Assembly (NCBI GenBank): GCA_963773835.1
Contig: CAVZCQ010000002.1
Span: 620,001-684,000, forward strand
Length of the DNA: 64,000 nt
Reading direction: 5' to 3'
Source of the DNA: JOPF136 sp963773835
Lineage (GTDB): Bacteria > Acidobacteriota > Terriglobia > Acidiferrales > UBA7541
In this document: piece by piece, positions 49,130 to 57,286 of the stretch
How positions within the stretch are numbered: position 1 is the first letter of the stretch
Layout of the letters: every line of letters begins with the position of its first letter
The notes under the pieces: generated by a model
Database searches by the model: none
What the model saw: only the letters and a program-made list of their open reading frames with translations
Told to the model about the DNA's origin: nothing
Program-made: the position numbers and the translations under genes

Positions 49130-50323
49130 TCAGGATGGGCGGTCGGGCTCGACTTCTTCAGCGAAAACGATGCCGACGGCATTGCGGTTCTCGTCCTCGG
49201 CAGGCTCGCGGCGAACGACATAGCCGCGGAGAGGAATGCGGCCGTCGGGATGGAGCTCGTCCACAGGGGCTTCCATCATCACCTGGAGTTCGGATTGGAG
49301 GCGCGGAGTGTTTTCCAGGTAGAGCAGTGCTCCGTGGAGAGTGAGGTCGCGGATGATGGTTTCTTCCTGGAAGGCGCGACCCTCTTCGGAATAGCCCACG
49401 ATGGTGGCACGGAAGAAGCCTTCGCGGCGCTGGCCGGCGCGGCTATCGCGCATGACAACGTCCATTTTGCGGGAATCGAGAGTCATGACCATGCCCTCGG
49501 AGGCGGCCCAGGCATTGGCGTATTGCTGGCGGGTCTGGCGGAGGATGGCGTCCACGCCGCGGTCGCTGGAATCGGGGTCGTGATGGAAAAGTACGAGGTT
49601 TTTGGCGCCAGCGTCGCGCACCACGCTGATTCCCTCAAGCCACGTGGAATGGCCCCAGCCTTTCTGCGAAGTGCGCAGCTGCTCAGGGGTGTACTGCGCG
49701 TCGTGAATGTAGATGTCGGCGCCCTCGGCGAGTTTGCGGAGGTCGCGATCCATTTCGGGAACGCCAGGCTCGTTGTCGGTGGCATAGACGACAGTGCCGG
49801 CGGGAGTCTCGAGGCGGAAGCCGAGGCAGCCCTGGGGATGGTTGAGCCACTGGGTGGTGACGCGAGTTTCGCCGAACTGGATGGAATCGCCGCCGGCGAT
49901 TTCCGTGTACTCGCGCTTGCAGTGGAAGATGCTGACGTCCACGGGAAAATAGGGAGTGGCCATCTGGGTTTGGAGGACGCGCTTCAGGCTGTCTTTGCCC
50001 AAGTATTTGGACTGGAAGCTGAAGAAATGGAAGTGATTCCGCTCCTGTACGAACGGGAAGAAGAAGGGCAAGCCCTGGATATGGTCCCAGTGATAGTGAG
50101 TGACCAGAACGACGGCTTCCAGCGGCGCATCGCCCAGCGACTCCATGTAACGGCGGCCCAGGTGGCGGAGGCCGGTGCCGCAGTCGAGGATAAAGCGTTT
50201 GCCGTCAGTGGCGACGAACTCGAGGCAGGGGGTATTGCCGCCGTAGCGCCAGGTGCTGCGGTCCACGGTAGGGGTCGAGCCACGCACTCCCCAAAACGTT
50301 AGTTTTGCGGTCTTCTGGGACAT
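49130..50323 (-). CDS. MBL-fold hydrolase - PilZ-like fusion
   Basis: A 397-residue protein. Residues about 1-285 are a metallo-beta-lactamase domain of the CRISPR-independent phosphodiesterase type (LTFWGVRGSTPT, VTHYHWDHIQGLPFF, IYIHDAQYTPEQ, LFHHDPDSSD). Residues about 300-390 resemble PilZ (GFFRATIVGYSEEGRAF, DLTLHGALLYLE), but the RxxxR element is displaced and DxSxxG reads DLTLHG, so nucleotide binding is uncertain. Start at 50323 (MSQKTAKLTF). Confidence 0.75.
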   Translation of the reverse strand: MSQKTAKLTFWGVRGSTPTVDRSTWRYGGNTPCLEFVATDGKRFILDCGTGLRHLGRRYMESLGDAPLEAVVLVTHYHWDHIQGLPFFFPFVQERNHFHFFSFQSKYLGKDSLKRVLQTQMATPYFPVDVSIFHCKREYTEIAGGDSIQFGETRVTTQWLNHPQGCLGFRLETPAGTVVYATDNEPGVPEMDRDLRKLAEGADIYIHDAQYTPEQLRTSQKGWGHSTWLEGISVVRDAGAKNLVLFHHDPDSSDRGVDAILRQTRQQYANAWAASEGMVMTLDSRKMDVVMRDSRAGQRREGFFRATIVGYSEEGRAFQEETIIRDLTLHGALLYLENTPRLQSELQVMMEAPVDELHPDGRIPLRGYVVRREPAEDENRNAVGIVFAEEVEPDRPS

Positions 50324-50652
50324 CCGACACCCGTCTGTGAAGCCTGGCACTTCCCTGAGTGCGTCTGAACCGCGCCATTCCGGCCTGCGCGTGGTGGAAG
50401 TCATACTAGGCGTGTGGGCTGTGGGAAGTCAATTTCCTTCCTAGCGACGGGTGCCTGCGGCGAACCGGGGCGAACCGGCGAGTGACCTGACACGAGAGCC
50501 GAGGAACGCAAGCGTGACCAAAACGGAGAGGCCGCAGGGCTATCCAGGTGCGGCACAGGTGACGGGACAGCGCCGCGGCCATGCTGACCTGCTCCCCCAG
50601 ATCCGCGCACGAGCATATATGATTTTCGCATTCTGGCGCGGAAGGGGGAAGC

Positions 50653-50928
50653 ATGTCGAAGCGAAAGTACAGCGAAGTGGAGATGATCGGGGCCTTGAAG
50701 CAGATGGAGGCCGGGCGGTCCGCCGCCGAGGTGGGCCGGGAGTTGGGGGTTTCCAAGCACACCATCTATGCCTGGAAGGCCAAGTACGGGGGGATGAGCG
50801 TGGGCGAGGCGCAGCGTTTGCGCCAGCTCGAGGACGAGAACCAGCGTCTGAAAAAGCTGGTGGCGGACCTCAGCCTGGACAAGGACATGCTCAAGGCGCT
50901 GATTGAAAAAAACGGCTGGAGCTCGTAG
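50653..50928 (+). CDS. IS3-family transposase OrfA
   Basis: A 91-residue helix-turn-helix protein (KRKYSEVEMIGALKQMEAG, AAEVGRELGVSKHTIYAWKAKYGG) with a C-terminal leucine-zipper-like helix (LRQLEDENQRLKKLVADLSLD). It binds the IS ends and ends 42 bp before the OrfB start. Confidence 0.92.
   Translation: MSKRKYSEVEMIGALKQMEAGRSAAEVGRELGVSKHTIYAWKAKYGGMSVGEAQRLRQLEDENQRLKKLVADLSLDKDMLKALIEKNGWSS
50907..50913 (+). other. A AAA AAC slippery heptamer for -1 frameshifting
   Basis: In the OrfA frame the codons read GAA AAA AAC. Slipping back one base continues as RLELVDRREEARWLWEHYLV and then joins the OrfB frame, giving the OrfAB transposase. Confidence 0.8.
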
Positions 50929-50969
50929 ACCGACGGGAAGAAGCGCGCTGGCTGTGGGAGCACTACCTG

Positions 50970-51866
50970 GTGAGCGCGCGACGGGTCTGCGGGCTGATGG
51001 TCGTGGCCGAGTCCAGTTATCGGTACGCGAGCCGGCGCAGCGATGAAGAGTTGCGAGCGCGACTGGTGGAGGCGGCGCGGGAGAAGCCGCGGTGGGGCTA
51101 CCGGAGGTTGCAGATTCTGGTGGACCAGAGCGGCCGCGTGAACCATAAGCGGGTGTATCGGGTGTACCGGGAGGCGGGGCTGATGATCCGGCGCAAGACG
51201 CGCAGACGGCTGGTGCGTGTGGGAGCGCCGCGACCCGCGCCGAATGGGCCGAATCAGGAATGGGCGCTGGACTTCGTCCACGATGCCGCGGAGAGCGGGC
51301 AGAAGTTCCGCACGCTGAGCGTGCTGGACGTGTACACGCGAGAAGCACTGGCGCTGGAAGTGGACACCAGCATGGGCAGCCGGAGGGTGACGCGGGTGCT
51401 GGAACAGATTCTGGTGGAGAGAGGAAAACCAACGGTGATTCGTTGCGACAACGGACCGGAATTCACGAGCCGTCATTTTCTGGCCTGGTGCCTGGAGCGG
51501 GAGATCGAGCTGGTGCACATCGAGCCGGGGAAGCCGGTGCAGAACCCGCACGTGGAGAGTTTTCACGGACGGTTGCGGGAGGAATGCTTGAACGCGAGCT
51601 GGTTTGGGAATCTGTTTGACGCGCGGAAAAAGATCGGAGCCTGGAGGGAGGAATACAACGAGGAACGGCCGCACAGCAGCCTGGGATACCGGACGCCGGC
51701 TGAATTCGCTGCGGCCTACGCCGCAACAGCGCTGGCAGGCAGATCGATGACCGCGGTGGTGGCACGGCAAACCCCGGAGCAACGGGGAAGAGTGACGGGA
51801 AGAGGAGCCGAAAGCTGCGTTATGAGCACATCAGCAGAGTTGAGCGGAGGTCAAGACGTCGTATGA
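50970..51866 (+). CDS. IS3-family transposase OrfB (DDE integrase core)
   Basis: A 298-residue catalytic part. An HTH_21-like region (EKPRWGYRRLQILVDQSG) precedes the integrase core with the DDE triad in WALDFVHDAAESG, VIRCDNGPEFTS and NPHVESFHGRLREECLN. GTG 50970 is the first in-frame start, but the active form is probably the frameshift product with OrfA. Confidence 0.92.
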   Translation: MSARRVCGLMVVAESSYRYASRRSDEELRARLVEAAREKPRWGYRRLQILVDQSGRVNHKRVYRVYREAGLMIRRKTRRRLVRVGAPRPAPNGPNQEWALDFVHDAAESGQKFRTLSVLDVYTREALALEVDTSMGSRRVTRVLEQILVERGKPTVIRCDNGPEFTSRHFLAWCLEREIELVHIEPGKPVQNPHVESFHGRLREECLNASWFGNLFDARKKIGAWREEYNEERPHSSLGYRTPAEFAAAYAATALAGRSMTAVVARQTPEQRGRVTGRGAESCVMSTSAELSGGQDVV

Positions 51867-51923
51867 TCGCGTGCGCGGAGCCAGGGGGCAGGTCAATGCG
51901 GTAATGCAGGTTAAACTAGGGCC

Positions 51924-52901
51924 GTGGCGCACCACACCGGAGCGGAAGCCCACGCGCATCCGCACAGTCACACACACAGCCACGGGCACGCGCATTTTCC
52001 TGGCGAAGGGGGTGCCGCGGGACGGTGGAAAGGAGTCATGTTCTGGTCCGTGGCGGCGACGCTGGGGCTGGTGGTGGCGGAGTTGGTGGGAGGCACGCTG
52101 GCCCGGTCGATGGCGCTCGTCAGCGACGGTATTCATAACCTGTCCGACCTGCCGACTCTGTTTGTGTCCTGGTTCGCGCTGCGGCTGGCGGAGCGTCCGC
52201 CGGACGCGGAGAAGACGTACGGGTACCACCGGGCGGGGATACTGGCGGCGTTTGCGAACGCGCTACTGCTGGCCGGTGTGGCGATGTTCCTGCTGTACGA
52301 GGGTGTGGAGCGGCTGGTGGCGCCGGTGGCGGTGGCAGGCCGGCTGATGTTCTGGATCTCGGCGGGGGCACTGGTGGTGAATGGCGGAATCACGCTGGCG
52401 GTGGTGCGCGGGAGAAAAGATCTGAACCTGCGCGCGGTGCTGGTGCACAACGCCGGCGACGCGCTGTCCAACGTGGCGATTCTGGGCGGGGCGTGGGCGA
52501 TCGAAAGGACAGGGGCGTACTGGTTGGACGCGGTGCTGGGACTGCTGATCGGCGGGCTGGTACTGTGGTCGAGCGTGGGGATACTGCGAGAAAGCAGCCA
52601 CATCCTGCTGGAGGGCCTGCCGCGGCATGTGGCGCTGGCGGACGTGGCGAGGGCCATTCTGGGTGTGACGGGCGTGCAGGAGGTTCACGACATTCATATC
52701 TGGACCCTGGGGACCGAACTGTTTGCCATCTCCTGCCACATCCGCATCCCGAATATGGAGCTGGAGGCGAGCGAAAAGATTTTGGGAGAGATTCGCGGGC
52801 TGCTGGCGGAGCGGTTTCACATCACGCATGCGACGATTCAGTTCGAGCGTGCGGGGCAAGACGCGGAGTTTTATATGCCCGAGCCATTTAAGGCGCCATA
52901 A
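51924..52901 (+). CDS. Cation diffusion facilitator (Zn/Co/Cd efflux, CzcD/ZitB-like)
   Basis: A 325-residue six-helix antiporter starting at GTG 51924. The N terminus is His-rich (HHTGAEAHAHPHSHTHSHGHAH). The metal-transport sites are SDGIHNLSD in TM2 and VHNAGDALSN in TM5; the C-terminal cytoplasmic domain has VQEVHDIHIWTLG. It exports divalent metal in exchange for protons. The IS3 element separates it from its former upstream region and may now affect its expression. Confidence 0.92.
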   Translation: MAHHTGAEAHAHPHSHTHSHGHAHFPGEGGAAGRWKGVMFWSVAATLGLVVAELVGGTLARSMALVSDGIHNLSDLPTLFVSWFALRLAERPPDAEKTYGYHRAGILAAFANALLLAGVAMFLLYEGVERLVAPVAVAGRLMFWISAGALVVNGGITLAVVRGRKDLNLRAVLVHNAGDALSNVAILGGAWAIERTGAYWLDAVLGLLIGGLVLWSSVGILRESSHILLEGLPRHVALADVARAILGVTGVQEVHDIHIWTLGTELFAISCHIRIPNMELEASEKILGEIRGLLAERFHITHATIQFERAGQDAEFYMPEPFKAP

Positions 52902-52946
52902 GAGGGGGGAGCTGCTGCGGGAGATGGAGAGAAAGAAAAAAACGAA

Positions 52947-52970
52947 CCGCAGGGCTGCGCCCTGCGCTAC
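52947..52970 (-). repeat. REP-like element, class E
   Basis: On the minus strand: GTAG, arms CGCAGGGC/GCCCTGCG with a GCA loop. It begins seven bases after the stop of the secreted protein gene at 52977. Confidence 0.55.
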
Positions 52971-52976
52971 AGCGGA

Positions 52977-53732
52977 TCAGGATCTGGGGAGCTGGATGGA
53001 GGTGCCGCGCTCTTCATTCATGCGGAGGGTGGCGTCGATGTCGAGATAGTCGAGGGAAATGCTACGGCGCAGGCCTTCTTTGGTGACGTAAATGAGGCGA
53101 CCGGGCTCGCCAGTGAAAGCAACGGCAAACAGAAGGCGGCCATCGCGCTGGACGAGGATGAATTCGCCGGGATCCGGCAGAGGCTGCTCCGGAGTGGCGG
53201 ACTGGGCTTGAGGCGCCGGCTGCGCGGCCGGCGGTGCCACCACGATGATCGGCGCCGGCGCGGGCGATTCCGGCTGGGGCGCGGCGATGGGCGTCTCCAT
53301 CACGATGGGACTGCCTCCGAACGGCGAGAAAAGGAACGGACTGGCGCCCACGGAAGAGCCGCGGATCCGCAGCGCCAGGGCAATTTCCTGCTGGGTAACC
53401 GGATCGATGAGCGCGCGAACATCGAGGTTGCTGTTGACCGCGGCCAGGTGGGTGTAATCAAAACCCAGGCCGGGCACCGGGTAGCCGAAAAGATCCTGCA
53501 CGGTCCCGCCGGGGAAAAAGCCGCCGGTGAATGCCGGATTCACTGGCACATTCTGGGTGCGCGGGGTTACGCCGCGCGGCCGGACAGGAAAGGGAATGCT
53601 TCGAACCGGACGCACGGAAACGGCAGGACGAGCAGCAAAGGAATGCATAGGAGCCCCGGCACGTGATTGAGCAGCGGCGGGGAGGATCCCGAAACCGATC
53701 AGGGCGGCGACAAGGACTGCTTTCCTACCCAT
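52977..53732 (-). CDS. Secreted proline-rich protein of unknown function
   Basis: A 251-residue protein with signal peptide AVLVAALIGFGILPAAAQS. The middle is Pro/Ala/Gln-rich (PIAAPQPESPAPAPIIVVAPPAAQPAPQ in pieces), and the C-terminal about 60 residues form a small ordered domain (GEFILVQRDGRLLFAVAFTG, GRLIYVTKEGLRRSISLDYLD). No known domain was recognised. Confidence 0.7.
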   Translation of the reverse strand: MGRKAVLVAALIGFGILPAAAQSRAGAPMHSFAARPAVSVRPVRSIPFPVRPRGVTPRTQNVPVNPAFTGGFFPGGTVQDLFGYPVPGLGFDYTHLAAVNSNLDVRALIDPVTQQEIALALRIRGSSVGASPFLFSPFGGSPIVMETPIAAPQPESPAPAPIIVVAPPAAQPAPQAQSATPEQPLPDPGEFILVQRDGRLLFAVAFTGEPGRLIYVTKEGLRRSISLDYLDIDATLRMNEERGTSIQLPRS

Positions 53733-53929
53733 GACTCCCTTCCTGCCTAGTTGGATGCAGTGTACGCCTATTGCGTCACGGTGTCATTACGATTTGCAGG
53801 GCCGCGGGGGCGCCGTTGAAGGGGCGGAGGGGCAGGCCTTCTGCAGCGAGCGGCCGGGCCCCAACAACGGGCCGGAGAAAGGGTTGTGCTTCCCGCTGAG
53901 GGCCGGTTGTGTTATAAACACGGAGCCTT

Positions 53930-54106
53930 ATGGAAGACGGGCGGCTTTCCCGGAAGAGCGAAAGCCCGGAGGAAAGGGCAGGGGCGCCAGCGCGGGAAGA
54001 GCCTTCGCAATATTGCCCGTCGTGCTCGGCGCCACTCGAGCCGCACAGGTGCAAGCTGGTGTGCAGGCGCTGCGGCTACTTCATGTCCTGCTCGGATTAC
54101 TACTGA
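53930..54106 (+). CDS. Small zinc-ribbon protein (58 residues)
   Basis: The ATG at 53930 opens a 58-residue frame ending TGA 54104-54106. An acidic N-terminal half (EDGRLSRKSESPEERAG) is followed by YCPSCSAPLEPHRCKLVCRR and CGYFMSCSDYY. The cysteines CPSC and CRRC, with additional C residues, form a zinc-ribbon pattern, and the CGY(F)MSCSDYY ending is very specific. Function unknown. It precedes the STAS gene by 99 bp on the same strand. Confidence 0.75.
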   Translation: MEDGRLSRKSESPEERAGAPAREEPSQYCPSCSAPLEPHRCKLVCRRCGYFMSCSDYY

Positions 54107-54205
54107 CCGAGAGCCTCGCCGGGGGAAGCGGCGGGGGTACTGCTACCCGCAGGAATGCGGGGCGGGCTGCAGCCGGGGAAATCAAGGGGAAGGGAGGTTC
54201 AAGAC

Positions 54206-54553
54206 GTGCCACTGAAAATTGCGAGCAAGGACGCAGACGGCGTGGTCGTGCTGCAACTGGAGGGAAAGATCATCCTGGGTGAGGAATCGAACTCCCTGCG
54301 CGAGCGCATGAAGAGCCTGCTGGCGGAAGACCGGCGGAAGATCGTGATGAACATGGGGAACGTGACCTATATCGACAGCGCCGGACTGGGGACGCTGGTG
54401 GCGGCATTCCACAGCGCGCGGAACCACGGCGCAGTGATGAAACTCTCCAACCTGGGACAGAAATTCCAGGAAGTGCTGCAGGTGACGAAACTGCTGACCG
54501 TGTTCGAGGTGTTTGATTCCGAAGCGGCGGCGGTGCAAAGCTTCGCGAAATAA
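54206..54553 (+). CDS. STAS-domain anti-sigma factor antagonist
   Basis: A 115-residue SpoIIAA-like protein starting at GTG 54206, with AGGGAGG nine bases upstream. The phosphorylation-site strand is VTYIDSAGLGTLVAAF. It is more like classical RsbV than the protein at 43234. A rho-independent terminator follows directly. Confidence 0.9.
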   Translation: MPLKIASKDADGVVVLQLEGKIILGEESNSLRERMKSLLAEDRRKIVMNMGNVTYIDSAGLGTLVAAFHSARNHGAVMKLSNLGQKFQEVLQVTKLLTVFEVFDSEAAAVQSFAK

Positions 54554-54572
54554 TTCCCTGGCCATCCTCGTG

Positions 54573-54608
54573 CGCGCCGGACCCACTTGGTGGGGCCGGC
54601 GCGTTTTT
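54573..54608 (+). terminator. Rho-independent terminator after the STAS gene
   Basis: A 14-bp stem (CGCGCCGGACCCAC with GTGGGGCCGGCGCG, one mismatch) with loop TTG, followed by TTTTT. Confidence 0.88.
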
Positions 54609-54664
54609 GTTTTCCGCCCCCATCCGCGCATGCCATCGGGCATGGATACGGGCGCGGCCGTGGC

Positions 54665-56020
54665 TCAACCGTCGAGCCTGTAAATGGCGAGGCCGCTGAG
54701 CAGTTTGGGATAAAAGTCGGTGGATTTCTGCGGAAGGACGTTGCCGGCAAGGGCGAGTTCGTAAACCTGGCGCACAGGGGCGGGATTGAGCAGAAAAGCG
54801 GCCTGCGCGGCGCCGGAATCCACGGCGGCGATGGCCTCGGCCGCGTCGCGATGGTAGCGGATGTTCTGCTCGCGCTCGACGGCTTGCGCGCTGATGCCCA
54901 GTTTGCGTTCGAACAGCAGGCGGTGGAGCAGAACCACGTCGAGGGTGCGCTGGGCCATGGGGACCTCGGGGAGCAGGGCGTCCAAATCCGCCTCGCGCCG
55001 CAGAACAAAGAGGTAGAACGCCCCGCCGCCCGCATACATCCCGATAGCGCGCCGCGCCGTGTCGCTCTTGGCGCGCGCGGCGAGGTCGTGGCGGAGTTCG
55101 GCGAGCGCGGGGCGGCGCTGTTCCTCGCCCGCAAAGGGATAGGCGTACCAGTCGAAGATTCCATCGAGCGATTTGCGAAACGCCGGGAAATCGAAACCGC
55201 GTCCCAATGCATCGGGGCCGCTCACGGTGCGATGCGTGGGCAGCACGGTGACGCCGGGGTCGTTGAGGGCAAACAGCGTGACCAGAGTCTTTTCGTGCGA
55301 CGCACCGGGAGAGGAGTTGGCGCCGCGCGAGCGGCACTCGTCGCGGAAGGCCAGCGAAGTCTCGTAGCGGTGATGGCCGTCGGCGATGAGCAGCTTCTTG
55401 TCCGCCAGGGCGGCGACCAGGGCAGCGATGGCGGCAGGGTTGCTGATGGGCCAGAGCCGGTGGACGACGCCGAACTCGTCCTTCACTTCGTTTTCCGGCG
55501 CGGCGCGCATCACGGGCGCGAGGAGCGAGGTGACGCGCGAGCCGGCATCGTCGTAGAGAAGCATGAGCTGTCCGGTGTGGGCACGCGTGTGGCGCAGGAG
55601 TTCGAGCCGGTCGGCGCGCGCGGCGGTGTGCGTCTGCTCGTGGCGGAAGACGACGGCCGCGGAGTAGTCCTCCAGGCCGAGCAGGCCCAGAAGGCCACGG
55701 CGGGTGCGGCGTTCACTGGAGCCGGGGACGTTGAATTCCTGCGAGCAGGCGTAGAGCGAAGGAGCGGCGTCCTGGCGGAGGGCGCCCTCACGGATCCAGG
55801 CGTCGAGAGTCTCTGCGGCGCGCGTGTATACGTTCGACTGCGGCGAATCGCCGGGCTCTTCCCTGCCCTTCTCGATGCGGATCAGGTTGTGCGGGTCGAA
55901 GGCGTAGTAGTTCTCCTGCATTTCCGGGGTGATTTTGTCGTAGGGTTGAGTGAGCACATGCGCCAGGTCAAAGCGGGACGCGTCGAAGCGAAATGCGCGG
56001 AACGGAAAGATGCGGGCCAT
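54665..56020 (-). CDS. DUF1015-family protein
   Basis: A 451-residue cytoplasmic protein with typical DUF1015 segments: FPFRAFRFDASRFDLAHVLTQPYDKI at the start (in two pieces), NLIRIEKG, LLIADGHHRYETSLAFRDE, and a C-terminal helix-rich part. The ADGHHRYE motif is a likely active-site or ligand signature; the biochemical function is not firmly established. The ATG at 56020 (MARIFPFRAF) is preferred. Confidence 0.87.
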   Translation of the reverse strand: MARIFPFRAFRFDASRFDLAHVLTQPYDKITPEMQENYYAFDPHNLIRIEKGREEPGDSPQSNVYTRAAETLDAWIREGALRQDAAPSLYACSQEFNVPGSSERRTRRGLLGLLGLEDYSAAVVFRHEQTHTAARADRLELLRHTRAHTGQLMLLYDDAGSRVTSLLAPVMRAAPENEVKDEFGVVHRLWPISNPAAIAALVAALADKKLLIADGHHRYETSLAFRDECRSRGANSSPGASHEKTLVTLFALNDPGVTVLPTHRTVSGPDALGRGFDFPAFRKSLDGIFDWYAYPFAGEEQRRPALAELRHDLAARAKSDTARRAIGMYAGGGAFYLFVLRREADLDALLPEVPMAQRTLDVVLLHRLLFERKLGISAQAVEREQNIRYHRDAAEAIAAVDSGAAQAAFLLNPAPVRQVYELALAGNVLPQKSTDFYPKLLSGLAIYRLDG

Positions 56021-56084
56021 GGGTGCGCGTCTCGTGTGGCCGATCGCTCGGCCCCAAAAAAGCATTCTAGCAGCAGAGGGAAGT

Positions 56085-56117
56085 GCCCACGGTCAGAAAA
56101 GCACTGACCGTGGCTAC
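56085..56117 (-). repeat. REP-like element, class D
   Basis: On the minus strand GTAG, arms CCACGGTCAG/CTGACCGTGG (10 bp perfect) around TGCTTTT. The TAG (56114-56116) is the stop codon of the epimerase gene. Confidence 0.65.
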
Positions 56118-57055
56118 CCCTGCTGGGATTTGTACCACTCCCAGGTGCGGCGCAGACCTTCCTCGAAATCCACGGTGGGCACGTAGCCGAGCATCTGGCG
56201 GGCGAGCGTGATGTCAGCCTGGGAATCGCGGATATCGCCGGCGCGCGGGGGCTCGTAGTTCGCGTTGGCGGGCTTGCCGGAAATTTTCGAGAGCACGGCG
56301 AGCGTGTGATTCAGCGTGAAGCGGGCGCCGGTGCCGCCGTTAAACACCATGCCCGATACGCCGGGAGTTTCCGCGGCGCGGAGTGTGGCGTCCACAACAT
56401 TGGTGACATAGGTGAAATCGCGGGACTGCTCACCATCGCCGAAGACGGTGGGAGGATTCCCCTCGAGCATCGCGGTGATGAAACGCGAGAGCACGCCGGA
56501 GTAGGGCGAGCCAGGGTCCTGACGGGGGCCGAAGACATTGAAGTAACGAATCGAGACGTTCTCGAGGCCGTAGCAGCGGCCGAACACCTGGCAGTAGAGC
56601 TCGCCAACGTATTTCGTCAGGCCGTATGGGGAGATGGGGTCGGGGCGCATGGCTTCGGTCTTTGGGAGCGTGGGAGTTTCTCCATAAGCGGCGGAGGAGG
56701 CGGCGTAGACGATGCGGCGGGCTTTGGCATCGCGCGCGGCGACGAGAACGTGGACTGTGCCGTCGATATTGGCGCGATTCGTCTCGACGGGGTCGGCCAC
56801 CGAGCGCGGGACGGAAGTGCGGGCAGCGAGGTGAATCACGAGCTCCGCGCCGCGAAAGGCGGAGTGGAGCGGCTCGAATTCCGTGATGGTCTGGCGGACG
56901 ACTTCGAGCCGGCCCTTCATCCCTGCGAGGTTGGCTTCCTTACCGGTGGAAAAATCGTCTACGACGACTACATCGGCGCCGCGGCGCAACAGCTCTTCCA
57001 CCAGATGAGAGCCAATGAACCCAGCTCCTCCAGTGACGATGACGCGCAACTTCAT
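56114..57055 (-). CDS. NAD-dependent sugar epimerase/dehydratase (UDP-glucose 4-epimerase-like)
   Basis: A 313-residue extended short-chain dehydrogenase. The Rossmann motif is VTGGAGFIGSHLVEELL and the catalytic set is AASSAAYG...SPYGLTKYVGE (YxxxK). Sugar-binding segments follow (YFNVFGPRQDPGSPYSG, VFGDGEQSRDFTYV). It probably interconverts UDP-hexoses for polysaccharide. The length is normal, and the stop codon is provided by a REP-like element. Confidence 0.88.
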   Translation of the reverse strand: MKLRVIVTGGAGFIGSHLVEELLRRGADVVVVDDFSTGKEANLAGMKGRLEVVRQTITEFEPLHSAFRGAELVIHLAARTSVPRSVADPVETNRANIDGTVHVLVAARDAKARRIVYAASSAAYGETPTLPKTEAMRPDPISPYGLTKYVGELYCQVFGRCYGLENVSIRYFNVFGPRQDPGSPYSGVLSRFITAMLEGNPPTVFGDGEQSRDFTYVTNVVDATLRAAETPGVSGMVFNGGTGARFTLNHTLAVLSKISGKPANANYEPPRAGDIRDSQADITLARQMLGYVPTVDFEEGLRRTWEWYKSQQG

Positions 57056-57286
57056 TTTGCCTCGATCCCGAACGGGAAGTGAGCACGAGGGAAGCCGCCG
57101 GGAAGGGTTGCGGAGGAGCCCTGGCCGTCTGCTGCGGCTCGCATTCCGTGCCGAATGACTATATCCTGTGAGTGCGGGCGCAACAAGACGCGAGGAAGAA
57201 GCCGATTCGCCGCCCGTATCAGAAAGAAGCCGCCTGCGCCGAACCGATCTTTCCCGCCCATGAGCCGAATTTCACAGGGATTGGAC

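Larger units (their letters stand above)
50581..51899 (+). mobile_element. Complete IS3-family insertion sequence with ATGC target duplication
   Basis: The element proper is 50585-51895 (1311 bp). The left inverted repeat (50585-50612) begins TGACCTGCTCCCCCAG and the right (51869-51895, read inwards) begins TGACCTGCCCCCTGG; both continue into TCCGCGCACG. It is flanked by a 4-bp direct repeat ATGC (50581-50584 and 51896-51899). It encodes overlapping orfA and orfB joined by a -1 frameshift site, and appears intact. The right end is 24 bp from the start codon of the cation-efflux gene. Confidence 0.92.
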
